Positions 1-14,300 are shown, counted from the first letter of the stretch. The stretch is DNA of 64,000 nt from Apoda limacodes (GCA_946406115.1 OX291550.1:30976722-31040721), one strand, 5' to 3'. The notes: generated from the sequence alone by a model not told the origin. Numbers and translations are program-made.

Positions 1-1559
1 GTAAAGATTAAATGTAACTATTTAATATAAAAATATATTACTTAAGTTTTTCAATAATTGGTATTTCATTTGGTTTTACCCACATCTTAGTTATTAAGAA
101 ACCAAAGCAAGAACGTTATACTAACTGAAGTAAATATATGTGTTGGTTTGTTCCTTATCTGGCGTCGCGTCGTATCGGAGCCCGGTCAGTTTGTACCTGG
201 ACAGTTGTAGAACCAGAGGGATACCGACAATGTTTACAGCAGGTCTTTACGGATGCAACTCGGTCGCATATACATATACACTCAATAAAATCAATAAACA
301 ACAGTACATACTCTTTGAAAAGTAATATAAATACCTTCAACCCTAGTCTAGTGTGGAAATGGTTTGCAAATCCCCTCATTTGGTAATCATTTTGCGAGAA
401 CAACTACTGAGTTTTAGTATTTAAAACAAAACAGGGTTAAAAATGAAAACTGAAAAACAACGCTGTTTATTTAGAAGACGTTATTCGCTACCAAACGCTA
501 AGCAAAAAAAGGGTTCAAGACCTGCATTTATAAATGTAACGCCTCCGACTTCCCTAATTGCAAACTCCTGCATATCTATCGAGGTGGCTTGTCGTTGTCT
601 CATCACAACTGCCTCCTCTGATATCTTCTATCTATTCATCGTCCTCAAATCATTATCACTAAGGACGCTTATGATACTCCAGTTCGTATGAATGACTGCT
701 CTATGAAACCGTCATTGGTGCGGACCGTACCGAGCCATTGTGCTGACGCGACAAAAAACTCCAATGAACTACTAGCGTACTGTGGAGGTATTTCCCTGAT
801 AAGTTATTTTTTAAAGCATTAAGGTAAAACCGAATAAGATTTGTCTCATACAAACTTCACTGCACTAAATATATGTAACTATAAACATTTCAGTACTCAT
901 AATGAGTGATTTATCATTATAATATATCGTTATTACCACAGTAGTAGGCTGCACCGATTTTGATGATTTTATTGCGTGTTTGAGTGGTTCTTTGGACGGT
1001 TTAGATTTACAATTATATCCAGTAAATGGTTTTAGGATAATTTGTATACTACGTTTGCAATAGTATACCCCCAGATAAGCGAGAACTATGAAATGGTTTT
1101 GCAAAATTCATCCCCTGAGAAATATAGGTCGGGTACATAGGTTGAAAGCTTTTTGGTAATCAGTCATTTTTCAAACGAAATTCATAAAAATTGGTCATTG
1201 GCCTTATAGGTTAGAAATTGAGATTGCGTGTTCCCGAGATCTGACAAATACCGGGAACGCGAAAACCCTTGGTCGATCTTGAGAAGCCTGCATACACTAG
1301 CTTCCTGTCGTAACGTAACAGAGTCGTCCGTCTACCTGGTAGGAGGCTGTCCGACGCTGCGCTGCGTCTGCCGATCCGAACAAAAACATAAAATGAAAAT
1401 AAAAACCGAAATAAGATAAAATTTAAAATTGAAAAACAAATAAAAATAAACAAAAGGTGATTTAAAACAAAATTAAAAACTAAGTAAGCAATAAGCTTCG
1501 TTTTTGGGGGGAATGAGCTCCCTAGGAAGTGGCCGGCCTTCGGGTGGACGAGCATGGAG
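1..1559. other. Non-coding flank, no gene recognised
   Basis: I see no conserved coding region here. Short open frames (for example 138-386, 865-1104 and 1211-1555) have no recognisable domain. The stretch about 1385-1490 is very A-rich on the plus strand. It follows the C-terminal fragment of the minus-strand LINE at 1560-3151 and may be part of that element's 3' region, but no clear tail or target duplication is visible. Confidence 0.5.
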
Positions 1560-3151
1560 GTGCAATGCCTCTCAAGTGGAGATGCGTACTGTTGTCCGCC
1601 ATGTCAAACAGCCGGGCGGCCAGTCTGGCGATAAACTCACCTATCGGCTCTGCCTTTGTGTCCCTAGCAATTGTTTCGTTGCGGACGTAACGCGGAGCGC
1701 CCGTTATTATCCTCAGCGATTTATACGACGCCAGTAAGCTGAAGAGTGATGCTATGATTGTTCTGGCCTTAGATTGATAAAGGGTGATATCCTCTTCAAT
1801 AAAAGACGTTCGAACTGTTTGGCTATGTTAGAAAGTATCGTAATCGGGCGATAATACTCTGGTTTCTGGCGGCTCCTACCAGGCTTCGGTATGACAATAA
1901 TTTTGCCTGTTCTCCAGGCCGTGGGAAAGAAACCTGTGCGCAGGATCCCATTGAAAATACGGGTTAAGGCCACAAGACTTTTGCTGGGTAGCATTAATAG
2001 GACCGTGTTACGGTAATCCGTCAGGGCCGGGGGATTTCTTTTTATTTAAGATAACAAATTTTTGACGTGACAACGTCTTATAAATTGGTTTGCCGGGTGA
2101 CACTTCAAGAAACTGCGTTACGCTCCGCTCACGTTATGCGCTCACAATGAGAGCGAGTGAGAGGCACGCGGCATGGTTAGCCCGCCTAAGAGCGAGAGAG
2201 ACAGACATAAAAAGTGAAAGGCACAAGTTGTCACGTAAAACCGACCCGTATACCGACTTTACAGGCAACCAGTTTTTTTTGACCTCTTTAGGGGAGTTAA
2301 AATCATCACCTCTAAGTGGGTCGATGGGATTAGAAAGGATCTGTTGTATGCGCTCCTTAACCAATGTTGCGTGGGCGTGGTCGACAATGGGGTTGGGCCT
2401 TAATTGGTTCTCGAAGTGGTCCGCCAGTAATCCCGCGCGTTCCTCAGCTGAGTACAAACGGTTACCTAGCGTGTCTACAAGGGGGTGACAGGGGTGTTGG
2501 TCGTTTGGCGAGCTAAACGATAAAGAGCGGTATCGTTGTCGCTGGCCTTTGAGATAGTAATGTCCCAGGACCATTTCCGATAAAGATAAATTTGGTGCGA
2601 TAGGTCACTACCTAATTTATTAAGCTCTCTTTTAAGGGCAGGGCAACGAGTTCGGCACCACAGTTTGCGAAGCTCTCGTTTTTGGCTAAGTTTACTACGG
2701 AGATGTACCGGTAGTAAACTTTTTCCCGAGGCTGACTTGGCAGACGTGGTGCACTGAGCAAGTGCGAAGGAGATAGCAGAAGTGAGTGGCTGTTTATATT
2801 TATATATTTATATATTTTTTCCAGTCCGTATAGATTTTCATTTGTGGCAAAGGTTTATCCCTAACAGACTCCGAGGACCAGTAAAATTGGAAGGTGTTGC
2901 GTATCGTCATGGAGGGTTTTTAAAGAGATGGGCCAATTAATATTACGGGCTAGTGCTATGTCTAGTACGTCCGGTTGTAATAAGTCCTGAGTGGGATAGT
3001 GAGTTGGGGAGCCGGTACCAATTACAATGTAATTGTTCGCCGCGGCATCGATTTTCAAGTCTGTACAGTCTTTGGATGAAATTCTTGAACCCCATTGTCG
3101 GTGTTTGGCGTTAAAGTCGCAGAGTATGATTGTAGGTGCGTCGTCGGACAT
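1560..3151 (-). mobile_element. Decayed jockey-like non-LTR retrotransposon (LINE A)
   Basis: Broken ORF2 of a non-LTR retrotransposon read right to left. At 3151-2861 is an AP-endonuclease fragment with a CDFNAKHRQW motif. At about 2750-2280 is the linker region (CPALKRELNKL, then RPNPIVDHAHATLVKERIQQ, DDFNSPKEVK). At 2040-1752 is the reverse-transcriptase start, with KSPGPDG, GKIIVIPKPG, YYRPITILSN and RPEQ. At about 1745-1560 is a C-terminal piece (RIITGAPRYVRNETI). The catalytic YADD block and everything between HSITLQL and the C-terminal piece is missing, so there is an internal deletion. The 5' end is truncated inside the endonuclease and there are several frameshifts. A MITE at 2060-2272 interrupts the frame just before KSPGPDG. 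The clade call rests on general resemblance to insect jockey-type polyproteins; it is certainly inactive. Confidence 0.8.
2060..2272 (-). mobile_element. Short MITE-like repeat, copy 1
   Basis: About 210 bp that splits the LINE A reading frame. The same sequence recurs in the opposite orientation at about 14223-14404, including GTGAGCGCATAACGTGAGCG, the run AAGTCGGTATACGGG near one end, and TATAAGACGTTGTCACGTCA at the other. The two ends carry inverted versions of TTTT(G)ACGTGACAAC, so it looks like a small non-autonomous DNA transposon. The target duplication is not clear and the superfamily is not assigned. Confidence 0.7.
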
Positions 3152-3159
3152 AATGTTTT

Positions 3160-5132
3160 TTTAACGAAATGCACTAATAAATGTGTAAAAACAATAAATC
3201 AGCAGTACGTTAGAGGAGCAAGCAGTAGGCCGCGCGAGACCACAGAGATAGAGGGGCTGAACTGTCTAAGGTTTCATGAAATAAAAAAATATATACAATA
3301 TGATTACAATTTATTAATAAATAGTTTACAAAGACATTATCGTACAAATATTAGTTTATGTTCCCGTCCGCACCGCTTTTTGCGACTGCGACTCGTTCGC
3401 ACCGCTCTCTGCAACTGCGACCCGTCGCTCCAAATGTCAGACACACGGTCGAAACATTTATATACACGATACGCACCGGGACAAACATTACTCGTTTTTT
3501 TTTCGTATAAAAAATTGTGAAAAATGTGTCACTTCATTCTGTGACGTACAAAACCATGGAATGGGCGATTATGTTTTTGTAAGCGGTACAGAAAGTAAGC
3601 TTAAATTTTAAACTTCACTTATAGTAACTAAACTAGCTTAATCGTTACTTAAGCCAGACCTCGTGCAGTAAACGTAACTTGAGCAATGTTAAGTACAAAA
3701 TAAAACACTGCTATATTGTAGCATTTTCTATCTTTCGTTTCCCTCACACGCGTCTAGTATTGCGTCATCCCTTTTAATTTAAATTAATTAAAGAATTGAA
3801 CTGTTATTTTAAATACATAGTTGATTTGTAGGCTTCAGTCTGTGATGTTACTGTCTCACTAACCTACAAAACGTAAATTTAAAATAATTTCACCAGTCCC
3901 TACTCTAAAAAAAGCAAGAAAAATACAATTGTAACCCAACAACTATTCGGTCCCAAGCAGCGACAGATATTTTTCGACTAGAAACTAAAATATTCAATAA
4001 AGAAGTTTTTCATGCCGTAACTATAAAAAAATTCAATAAATAAATTCAAGCATTCTCATTGATGGTCATACAAAAATATACTATAAAAAATATAATTCGA
4101 AATAAGCGATTGGCAGATCTAATAATTAAAAAATATATTCTATGATTATAATATAAACGAAAAGAGACATTTTCATTTTGATCACATCCGCGCGGCACAC
4201 GCACACCTCCTATCATACAATAAATGCAATATCTAACTCGGTACACTCAGATAACACTATTTTTTTCTTGAAATGTATAATGACCATAAACAAACATAGT
4301 CTAACATTCGTTTTTGATTATTTATTTATAACCTTTTCCAGCTGATTGTTCGTTAAGTCAGTTGGCTGGAACGTTCCGCGCCGCCATTTTGTCGCACTTT
4401 GAGCGACACGTAATGGCAGCTAATTTTAATTTGAAATTGTGTCAACTGAGATAGTACTTGTTCATATTTTCGTAAAATTCTTCAAGCAATTTTTATAAAT
4501 AAAAATGAAAAAGAATTGCCTGAGAATTTTGGGAGAGTATGCACAGGATTTGTATTTTAACCTAAAGAAATTCTTTTGACTTTGTTCATCGGCTGTCTTT
4601 GAGGCTACATTTCAGTTTAAAATTGTACAAAAACTAAATTACAATATAACAATTGAAAAATATATAAGTTCTCGTTGGACAACCGGACACACTTCACTTA
4701 AACGATCTCTAGTTCAACATTCATTAACAATTATACGGTCGAAAATAGTTTCAAATCTAATGACATGATCTGCGCTAAAATACAAATCTCAAAAGAATCT
4801 CTTTAGTTGCATCGTATAAAAATTACAAACACGAAACACCAAAAAACATCTCTGACAAACTTAGGCCGCTTCTCGCTCTCTGCTCACAATGTTTCCTGAT
4901 CAGCGAGTTACTTTGTTCCAAGACCTCATTCGGGTAATCTTTCCTTATCCCACACATTTTGTTTTTTTGTATAAAAATAGTATAACAGTGCGATTCTGTG
5001 TAACTGTGTGGTAAGTGTGACGGAGAGCGCCGGGGACAGGCAGAGACACGTTGACGAGTTTGTATACGGTCAGCGAGGGTGTCGGTAAAGTTGTCAGAGG
5101 TCGTCCGGTTGGTTGTTGTTGAGTGGCTGCGG
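3160..5132 (-). other. Fascin 3' UTR and downstream flank
   Basis: About 2 kb between the fascin stop codon and LINE A. The proximal part is presumably 3' UTR. No coding sequence is recognised; the plus-strand frame 3095-3520 has no domain signature. The region contains AT-rich DNA and one GCCGCCATTTT motif at 4380-4390. Confidence 0.5.
4321..4326 (-). promoter_or_regulatory. Candidate polyadenylation signal for fascin
   Basis: This is the first AATAAA hexamer I find on the minus strand downstream of the stop codon (TTTATT on the plus strand), about 810 bases past it. An ATTAAA variant occurs slightly nearer. The call is based on the hexamer alone. Confidence 0.3.
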
Positions 5133-5338
5133 CTAGTACTCCCAGTGCGTGGCGGAGGCGAGGTCGGTCCCCGCCAGACGGAAGTTCCCGTTCTTGGCGG
5201 CGGCGAGGTACCGGCGAGAGGCGGCCTCGCGCACTGCCAGCCGCGTCGGCTCGCGCAGCTCCAGGTGGAAGCCCTGCGGGGTGTCGGAGTCGCACGTCAC
5301 GCTCTCGCTGTCCGCGAGCCAGTACTTGCCGTTCTGAC
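5133..5338 (-). CDS. sn: Fascin coding exon 9 (terminal)
   Basis: 206 nt of coding sequence with acceptor TTTCAG. It encodes [20 protein letters not shown] through ATHWEY and the TAG stop at 5135-5133. GC-rich antisense open frames on the plus strand here are shadows of this exon. Confidence 0.95.
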
Positions 5339-8300
5339 CTGAAACATTAACGCAAACAAACGTCACCGCCGTTATTTTTGATATTTAATATGTTAAGCTT
5401 TATTTATACAATACAGAAACCTAAATTTCAAATAAAGCATTAGGCTACGACCATATGTAATAATTTATCTTTTGCATATTAAAAAAAAAAAAATTCAAAT
5501 AGGTCCAGTGGTTCCGGAGATTACTTTTACGATTTATTACGTTGCATTGATAGCAATGGCAGAGGTTTTACCAGAAGATTTAGAACAACAAGTCTCTCTT
5601 AGCAGAAAAGTCACGTGAAAATATTTTTCTCGCAGGTAGAGGTGAAAAGCTCGCCTCGCTATGCTCAGGATTTAAAGTCGCCACTTCTACCAACAGCGCT
5701 TTTACTCACTTGTACAACAAATAACTATCAACCCGATCGAGAGTTCCCACAGGAATAGCTTTTTCCTCGGGTGTTACCGTGGGGTTCGTATTACAGTATA
5801 AAAAAAGACGATAGATTTTAATACAAGGTATGTGGGCTGATCCCTTCGTTGAGGTTCGCGATAGAGACAGAACACAGCGCGGCGTGAGTAAGAGAGAGAT
5901 AGCGAATCGACAGTAATGACGCCGCGCTATTGGCATTAGAGTTGCGTTTTAGGTGAGTCGTTTTACTGGTATAGAGTGATGTTTTATAGTTATGTGGTGA
6001 GGGGGGTTACCTTTAAAGTAGACGGTCCCCTTGGGCCCGCGCACCACCTGGATGGTCTGGTAGTTCGCCTTGTTGCACTCCAGCCGCACGCCCTTCGGAC
6101 CCACGAACCCCTGCTCGCACTTCAACACCAGGATCGGCCTGAACACATTAACTCCAATGATGATATAGACCTACAGAATAACTGAGCTGTTGATGGATGT
6201 CGTGGACCCTTAGTTTCTTGCCGACTGTTTTTGGTAGAAATAGACGTTTCAAAAAGGTGGTAAACAAAGAAAAAGTCTAGGTGATTCGACCTACGCGAAT
6301 AAAATATTATGACTTAAATAAGTAAGAACTGCTGAATATATCTTGTTGATAAGTTAGAACTATTGAAACCATCCTGTTGATAAGTTAGAATTGCTGAAAC
6401 TATCCTGCTTATGACTTAGAACTGCTTAAAACTAAAACCAACCTGTTGATGAGTTAAAACTATCCTATTAATGAGTTATTATTATTTCTGTTAAAACTAT
6501 CATGTTGATTTGTTCTAACTGCTGAAATTATCCTGTTGATGAGTAAAAACTATTCTGTTGATGCGTTATTATTATTGAATTATTATTTACTATATACTAT
6601 ATTACTATTTAAACTATCATGTTGATGAGTAAGAACTGCTAAAACTATCCTGTTGATAAGTTAAAACTATTCTATTCATGAGTTATTATTATTACTGTTA
6701 AAATAATCATAGTGATCATATAATTACTGAAACTATCCTGTTGAGTTATTATTATTATACTATTTACATTTCTTTATTTTCTTTTCGGTGACAGCTCCTG
6801 TGGAAACTTGAACGAGCGTCTTTTTTACATTATGTATACATTATTTAATATAAATATATGAAGCTTACGCACGTACAAGGTCATAACAGAGTCGGAGAAA
6901 CTGATAGGGATGGAGCTATCGATAAACGTAACACGATAACAGACCCGATTTTTTTTTACAAAATGTAAGAAACTAAACTATTGCCGTATAATTTTGCACA
7001 AATTTATTAACTAATATTACATTTCATTACAAGATGTAATTATATTATGGTGATTCTTTATTTATTTATTTTATTTCAAATCTGATGAATCGTACCGTTT
7101 GTACCGTAAGCTTCAGTAGTAATTTTTGAAACAGTAGGTCCACTAATTCCTAATGCGGCCGCAACACGCTCTCGCACTTACGACGGTGGTAAGTGGTAAT
7201 AGCGGGCCACCATTTTGATACTCTGCTTCAAAGTAATTACGAACCTTGATCACCAGTTCTCTCACCTGCCGTTTCAGAACAGATCCTTTAGGCATTTTGA
7301 TATTTAACAGCTGGGCAGCAACACGGAGGAACATAAAATACGTAACGTACGCATAATGTGAAAAAACTCAGCGAACAGAAATGTAGTCACTATATAGCAC
7401 GACCGTCTTGTTGCGAGTGACAGATTAAAACAAACACAACATGGCGGTGGGCCATTGAGTGTTCTTACCTCGAAAAAATATATTTGAATGATTTTGTTGT
7501 ATTTGTCTTTGTTTAAAACATAATAAATATATGCGATCGATATCATTACTTATTTAGTCACAACACTACAACTATCAAATTAGAACCGTAATCGAGAAAA
7601 TAAACAAATGGAAGTAGTATAGATTATTTTATTACTATTAAAACTATCATGTTATTGAGTTAAAACTCCTGAATTATCCTGTTGACGAGTTAGAACTACT
7701 AAAATTAACCCGTCGATGAGCTATAACTACTGATAAGTTAAAAAAAAATCTACTAAATTTAACTAGGCAGTATTGTAATCAAACTAGTATAAGATATGTC
7801 CTGTTTGTTAAGTTATTTTGTACACTAGTGTGATGACGTCGCGTTGGTGGTGCCGACCTGTTGATAAGGTAGAAATAGTATGTGCAGTTGTCGTCGATGG
7901 TGTCCTGGTTCGCGTAGAGGTGTCCCGACCGCTTCGTCGTCAGGTACTTCCCGTTGTTGGCGCGGAACGCGACGGCGCCACAGTCGCGCCACTCCAACTC
8001 GAACAGCGCGTTCGAAGATCTAACCAAACAACAAAAAATTACACCAGGTTAACTAATACCACGCTTATTATTAATATAAGTAACATATATTAATTATTAT
8101 TAATGCTGGACCAACGACAGAATATATAAATCAGGTCGAATATTTTGAATGAAATCCCAGGAATGTATTTTCTAGTTAAGAATTCTTGTCAATAACAACA
8201 ACGGAGAATTATGTAGTTAGTTGGAGAAAAGTTAAACCAATTATAATATTAGTGTGACAAACAAACAAACAAAAAAACTCAAATATTAAGAGCATTTATC

Positions 8301-11300
8301 AAACTAATGTGTAAATGCATTCCTTATAAAGTGGTGATGTGACACCGAATGATGACACCTGCGTACTGCCTCGTCAGCTGCGGTTCAACGACGAATCATC
8401 ACTAAATGTTATTTGACAAAGTTGATGATAAGTGACCACGAGTTTGGTACTGGTGAGATAGTTTAGTTTATTTGTGTGGTTATACGTCGTGCGATAGTTA
8501 CTTGTTGTCGGCGCCGGCCTGCACGCCGCCGCCGGTCTCGAGCGTCCAGTACCGGTCCTGCATGGTGCGCACGTACCAGCGACGAGTGCTCCAGTCGAAC
8601 TCCAACTGGAACGTCTCGTGGGAGGAGATCTCGTCCTGGTTCGCGGTCACGTCCACACCTGAACAAAACACATCACTCACAGCCACATAAGGAGACGGGA
8701 CCGAACTTTTTTTTTTTTTTTTTTTTTTTATACCACTAAGGTGGCAAACAAGCTTACGGCCCGCCTGATGGTAAGCGGTCACCGTAGCCTATGGACGCTT
8801 GCAACACCAGGGGTATCACTTGCGCGTTGCCGACCCTTCAGAAATCTAATAACTTCTTTCTTGAAGAACTCCATACTGTAGTCCTTGCAGAAAACCTTGG
8901 CAGGGAGCTCATTCCACAACTTAAGCGTTCGCGGGAGGAAGTTTCTCTGAAACCGCACTGTACGCGACCATTTAGGTTCTAAAGTGTGAGAATGAATTCC
9001 CTGCCGATGGCGAGCGGTGCGATGGTAGAAAGTAGCCGTGGGCATCATTTCGAACAATTCCTCAGAACACAACCCATTGTACAAGCGGTAGAACACACAC
9101 AGTGAGGCAAAGTCTCTCCCCAGACTTAAGGGCTCGATACCGCAAGTGAGTTTGGGATCGTCGACAATTCTCACAGCCCGTCGTTCAACCGAGTCAAAAG
9201 GGTCAAGCTGGTATCCGGGTGCACCTGCCCAGAGATGGCAGCAGTACTCCATATGGGGCCGAACTTGCGACTTGTAAAGTAACAACCTTTGCCCCGACGT
9301 GAAGTACTGCTTCGCTCGGTTGAGTACACCAAGTTTTTTGTAACACTATCGTAACACTTCAAATTTAATTTAGACTTAACGAAAAAACAACGTTATTGTT
9401 TTATAATTAAGTTTTGTAGTAGCCAGTGCTAACAAACTGACTAACTATAGTCAGCGCCGCTGTCCCTCCCTATCCCATGACAAGACCACTTCGCACACAT
9501 TTGTCGACATATCAGTTCTCGCTTACTATTGCTGCGTTCCATTGTATATAATTCCTAAATATACGCATGTGTGGTAAGTTCTCATATTTGTGTCTGTTAA
9601 AAGAATCTCGCAGTCACATTCACATTTTGTCAAATTTCACAAGCGGACGTAATAAGCGATGGGTGCCCGAAGCCGAGCTTGCACTTACAGACCTTATACA
9701 TCACTAACCACCACTTGCCGAACCGGATGTTACAAGAAATTCAAATTGATGCTAGTTGAGGGTCGAGTTTGTGTCAGGGTTAACCCTTAAGGGTTTCTGG
9801 AGTAAAATATTTATATCTTTAAGAGTTAATAAATCTTCTTTTGCCACTTTCTAGCTATTTTTTTATAAACCTATAATATGTCTCGTGTTTAACATTTCAT
9901 ACATTTATTACCCAAACGAAAATACAGTGCACTTAAAGTAAACAATAAAGTCGTTGAAAACATAAAATGGACACGAAAGAGAATAACTTAGCAATTTAGA
10001 TTTGTAAAGTTCAGCCGGAAAATTACCTGAGACTATTGTACAATAGCTTCGCGCCATCAGCGGGTGTGTTGAGTAACGAACGAGCCGTGAAATGTCAATA
10101 ACCTCACTCAACATTGAACAGATGTTAGGAAATAACTTATTTCTTTGCTAAAATAAGATGTTGGTAAGACACGTCCTAATAGCTAAGTGCAGCACGGAGA
10201 GTGTGGCGAGAGCATTAGGCAATTAGCGCAAATACGCAAATGGGGTGTCAGTGTGACGGGCTTCGTTTGCACATTCTAAAATATTTTTTTGTATGATTCA
10301 CACTTTTTTACTTATGGCATACAACACAATGTACAAAACTTATTACTTAAGTTTGCAAGATAACGAAGACATCACAAGATCCTAAAGAACAGATAATAAC
10401 AAGAAAAAACGGTTTTTTCAAGGTAGTTTAACAAATCCGATTTACGGCTTTTTAATACTACCTGTACTCAGTAAAGTTTTTGAAAAGTCATACTTTATCA
10501 ATTATCACCCATAGCGATATCCTTATCATATTAGCAGGTACTACATATTTTTAGTCGCAAATACTCACAGCTAAAATATTATATATTAGCGTCGTGCGTA
10601 TGTGATTAGCTTTATAGATTAGGCATTAGTCAAGTGGGCACGCGTGTGAGCGCGCCTCTCGAATTACAAGTGGTATTGTAACGCCCTCCCTTATTTATGG
10701 ATATTTGAATAAAATAATAAATTATTCAAAGAAACTTCTGAAGCATCTAGGCTCAACGAGAGAGAAATCAATAGAATCTCATAATTAATAATAGTAGAGA
10801 AGTATTTTATTTGGCGAAGCGTGATCGTCAAAAGTGGTAAGACCCGAAAACCGTTGTGTTAAATAAGTAGTAACCCAGTTGTTTTAAAGGTACGTCGGAG
10901 TAATATAGCAAACAATAGTATACAAAACAGTACTAAACCTAAACAACGCAAATACTTGAATATCAGAACTAAAGGACACAGGTACTAAAGAGATTATATG
11001 ATTTTCCGTCATCCCTACACAAAGGATTGATGCTACTTCCACATTTGAAAGTAAAATCCATACGAATGCTAAATCCATTCGTTTTGTAGACTGGAAACCA
11101 GGTAGCTTAGCGTTCAGGACTTGCGACCTGAAAGTAGGTTTAAGGGGCGCCCCCTTACGATGAACATCAACGCTCACCTACACTAGCTAACCAGCCAAAA
11201 TAGTAAAACCCTTCAAACGCCGCTAAGGATGGACATGGATTACACATAGTAATTACTGTATCTCTTGGAAGACCTAGTTCTTTAGTGGGTTATATAATTA

Positions 11301-14300
11301 TTATGGCTGGTATAATTTTAGTTCCCACTTCAACTTTTATAGAAGACTTATCTTTACCTAGCTGAAATTGTCCTAGAAACAAGGTCCGTCGATATATTCC
11401 TTTCAACCAAGGTGATTGAGATTTCTTTCTACCATAAATTTCTAACCGGCAAAAAAGGCGAACTCGTCATTACGATGCTTTAACATTAATTTAGATATTT
11501 TTAAAACACAACCTAAAGAATTTCACAACGCACATACAATATAATAATTTGTAATTTAAAAGTATTTACAACCCAGTAATGGTGGCACTATCTAGCTGTA
11601 GTTTAACCCCACGTGGTTCCTAGTTAGCTTCTATTAACTCACAAGCGTTTTTTCCTCGGGCAGCTTTTCGACAATTTAACCGACGGCAATTGAATGTTCT
11701 GTATGTATGGGACCACGCACTTTTATCACCACTAACCCCTCTCTAACAACGTTCTCGTCCCACATTTTAAACACCCCCATCCTGTTTTTTATTCCGGACG
11801 GATTTCCGGCCTTAATTAACTTTAAGACAAAAGAATATCTTTTAAGTATAAAACTAGTTATGTCGATTGGGGTACTATTATAGAGTCCTGGATTAATATT
11901 AACGGTCTAGATAAAACGGCCTAATTATCTTAAATTAATAGAATACCAATAGAATATTAATATTATGTTCTAAATGTTCATAAAGTTCCAACAAACCCCG
12001 GGTTATTTCAAATAAACTAACACATGACGTGTTAGTTTATTTACAATTATACGAAATACGTGAAAATCAAGACAACTACCTTTTATATTTGGTAGAATTT
12101 TTATTGTACGAGGCTACCCTAATGGTTGTTAAACGACTGACTTAGGTAATTCTCGCGGGCGTTTTCAATATTATAAAAGTTCTAAGTAACTTAAACTTTC
12201 GCGGTTATATTCAACATTATAAAACTCCCAATCAGCGCTCTTAAAACTACCACCAATCACAGTACGTTCGAACAAACCAATTAACGCTTGCTTTAAAACA
12301 TTCTCTAATCACTTTATTTCCAAACAAACACCCAATTATAGTTAGCTTTAAACCATTCATTCTCACGCCACAGGTTCAAAATTTTACGCAACTTTATTTT
12401 GTCTAGAGTTCGAATTCATAAATCGGAAGTTAGATTACTACCTATATTTAACAATTAATTCCGTGTTGATGTCTACGATTCGTAAGTTCATAACTTAATA
12501 TTTTACATTTTAGTCATTTGTACTTATATTTTGTTAGCTTTAAACCTTTCATAAACTAAATCATAACTTCTCATCTAATGTAGAAAATTACTGAACTTGA
12601 ATATTTTAACGCGCGATTGTAATTTAAAGATGCATTTTGCTATGGGTAGTACGTCGATTGAGAATTGTTTACTAATGAAAATCTTCGCGCTTAAACTTGA
12701 ATAAACACATTCTATTACGAAAATGTTAAGGCATAAATATGGTATCGTCACAGTACAATTTTACTAAATAGTGCGTCGACCGGGAAACTCAAGCAGATAT
12801 TCTGCAGATAGGAGTAGATATTAGGTACGCCCTAACTATAAATATTTCAATGTCTTTCGTTTCGTCTGGGACATTTTTTAAGACAAAATAAAATTTAAAT
12901 CATTAGTTTTATACCTATAGTCTGGCAAGTTATTTTAATTTGGCGCAGAATGAAGTACATATTTGCTTAATTATTTTCAAATGGAAAATCGAAATTGTAA
13001 TTTCATTTTGTACTTCGTACAGTTTAGACACGGACGCTTTGACGTTCTCTTATTTTCTGTTTCAGCGTCTGTAACTAAAGATAAAGATATTCCTTACAAT
13101 CGTAATTGTAGTTACTCCAAACTATATTAAGTGTCAGAGCTACATAACTCTGAATACGCACAACGCTGTGTGATTAACACAAAATAATAAGTAGTAGGTA
13201 CACTGCCGACTTAATAAATTTTTTTTTTTTTAGTTATTGAAGTAAACAAAGACATAATAAGTAATAACATATTATACAATCTATGCTAATATTATAAAAT
13301 GAGGCAAATAAATGCGTTTATGTTTAAGCAGCTCTTTGTATGAACATTATAATGACCAAGGTGGCTAACAAGCTTACAGCCCGCCTGAGGTTGACAGGTC
13401 ACCGTATAGATGCTTGCATCATTAGGAGGCATTACCCTTTAAAACCACTCCGTTGTTAAGAACGGAGATTGGATTTTGTTCAGTGTTGCTGTGACTCATT
13501 CAGAAACAGCAAAAACTGTTGTATTTATTACAAGATGTTCTCATTTTTATGAATTCACAAAAACATTTGTCCATAGTCGGTGCGTCGACCGCGGTCTCGG
13601 AGCGCCCTGCACCGCGCACCCCGCACCCCGCACCGCGCTCCCTCGAGCTTACACGTCTTAGGACGTCACTCGCGCTCCACTTCCACGTTTCCCGCAGAAA
13701 CGCTCATCTTATAGACACTCTGTTATTCAAGTATTCTGCGATCGCCAGTGAACGTGCACAGAGCACGGCGCACTACCTCGACCGTTACCGTACTCAAACG
13801 GAACCCACGCCGTCGCAGATGTAATCTATGCACGACCACACTGATTGGGAACAGATATCTTCACAGACAACGCCAGATTTACAAGCAAGTCTAGTCACGA
13901 CAGTAAGTTATACATCATCAGACAGACAAATTGCTTTGATACGTAGATAAAACGCAACGACTCATCCCGTGCGTTTGCACAAGTTAGCGTATTATTAATA
14001 AACGCGTAAACAATAAAATATGAAATTGGAAGTGACATTACGAATAAAAGGAACGTTTTTCAAATAACAACATAGTAAGTTATACCCAGTTTTGTCTCGA
14101 GCACTTCTTTAATTACGTTTTCGATTGAAATGAGGTCGCAGATTTAGCTCATAAATACAAGATTGGGAAATATTTCAAGACTAAAAAGGAAATCGCCTTA
14201 GACCTGTACTGATGAATAAAATAAAGTCGGTATACGGGCGAAAGTTTTACGTGACAATGATTTTATGTCTGTCTCTCTCGCTCTTAGGCGGGCGCGTGCC

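Noticed and set aside
3095..3520. 141-codon plus-strand frame
   Set aside because: It overlaps the LINE A endonuclease on the opposite strand and continues into plain flank; no domain.
5079..5342. Plus-strand GC-rich open frames opposite the last fascin exon
   Set aside because: The minus-strand frame encodes the conserved fascin C-terminus; the plus frames are shadows.
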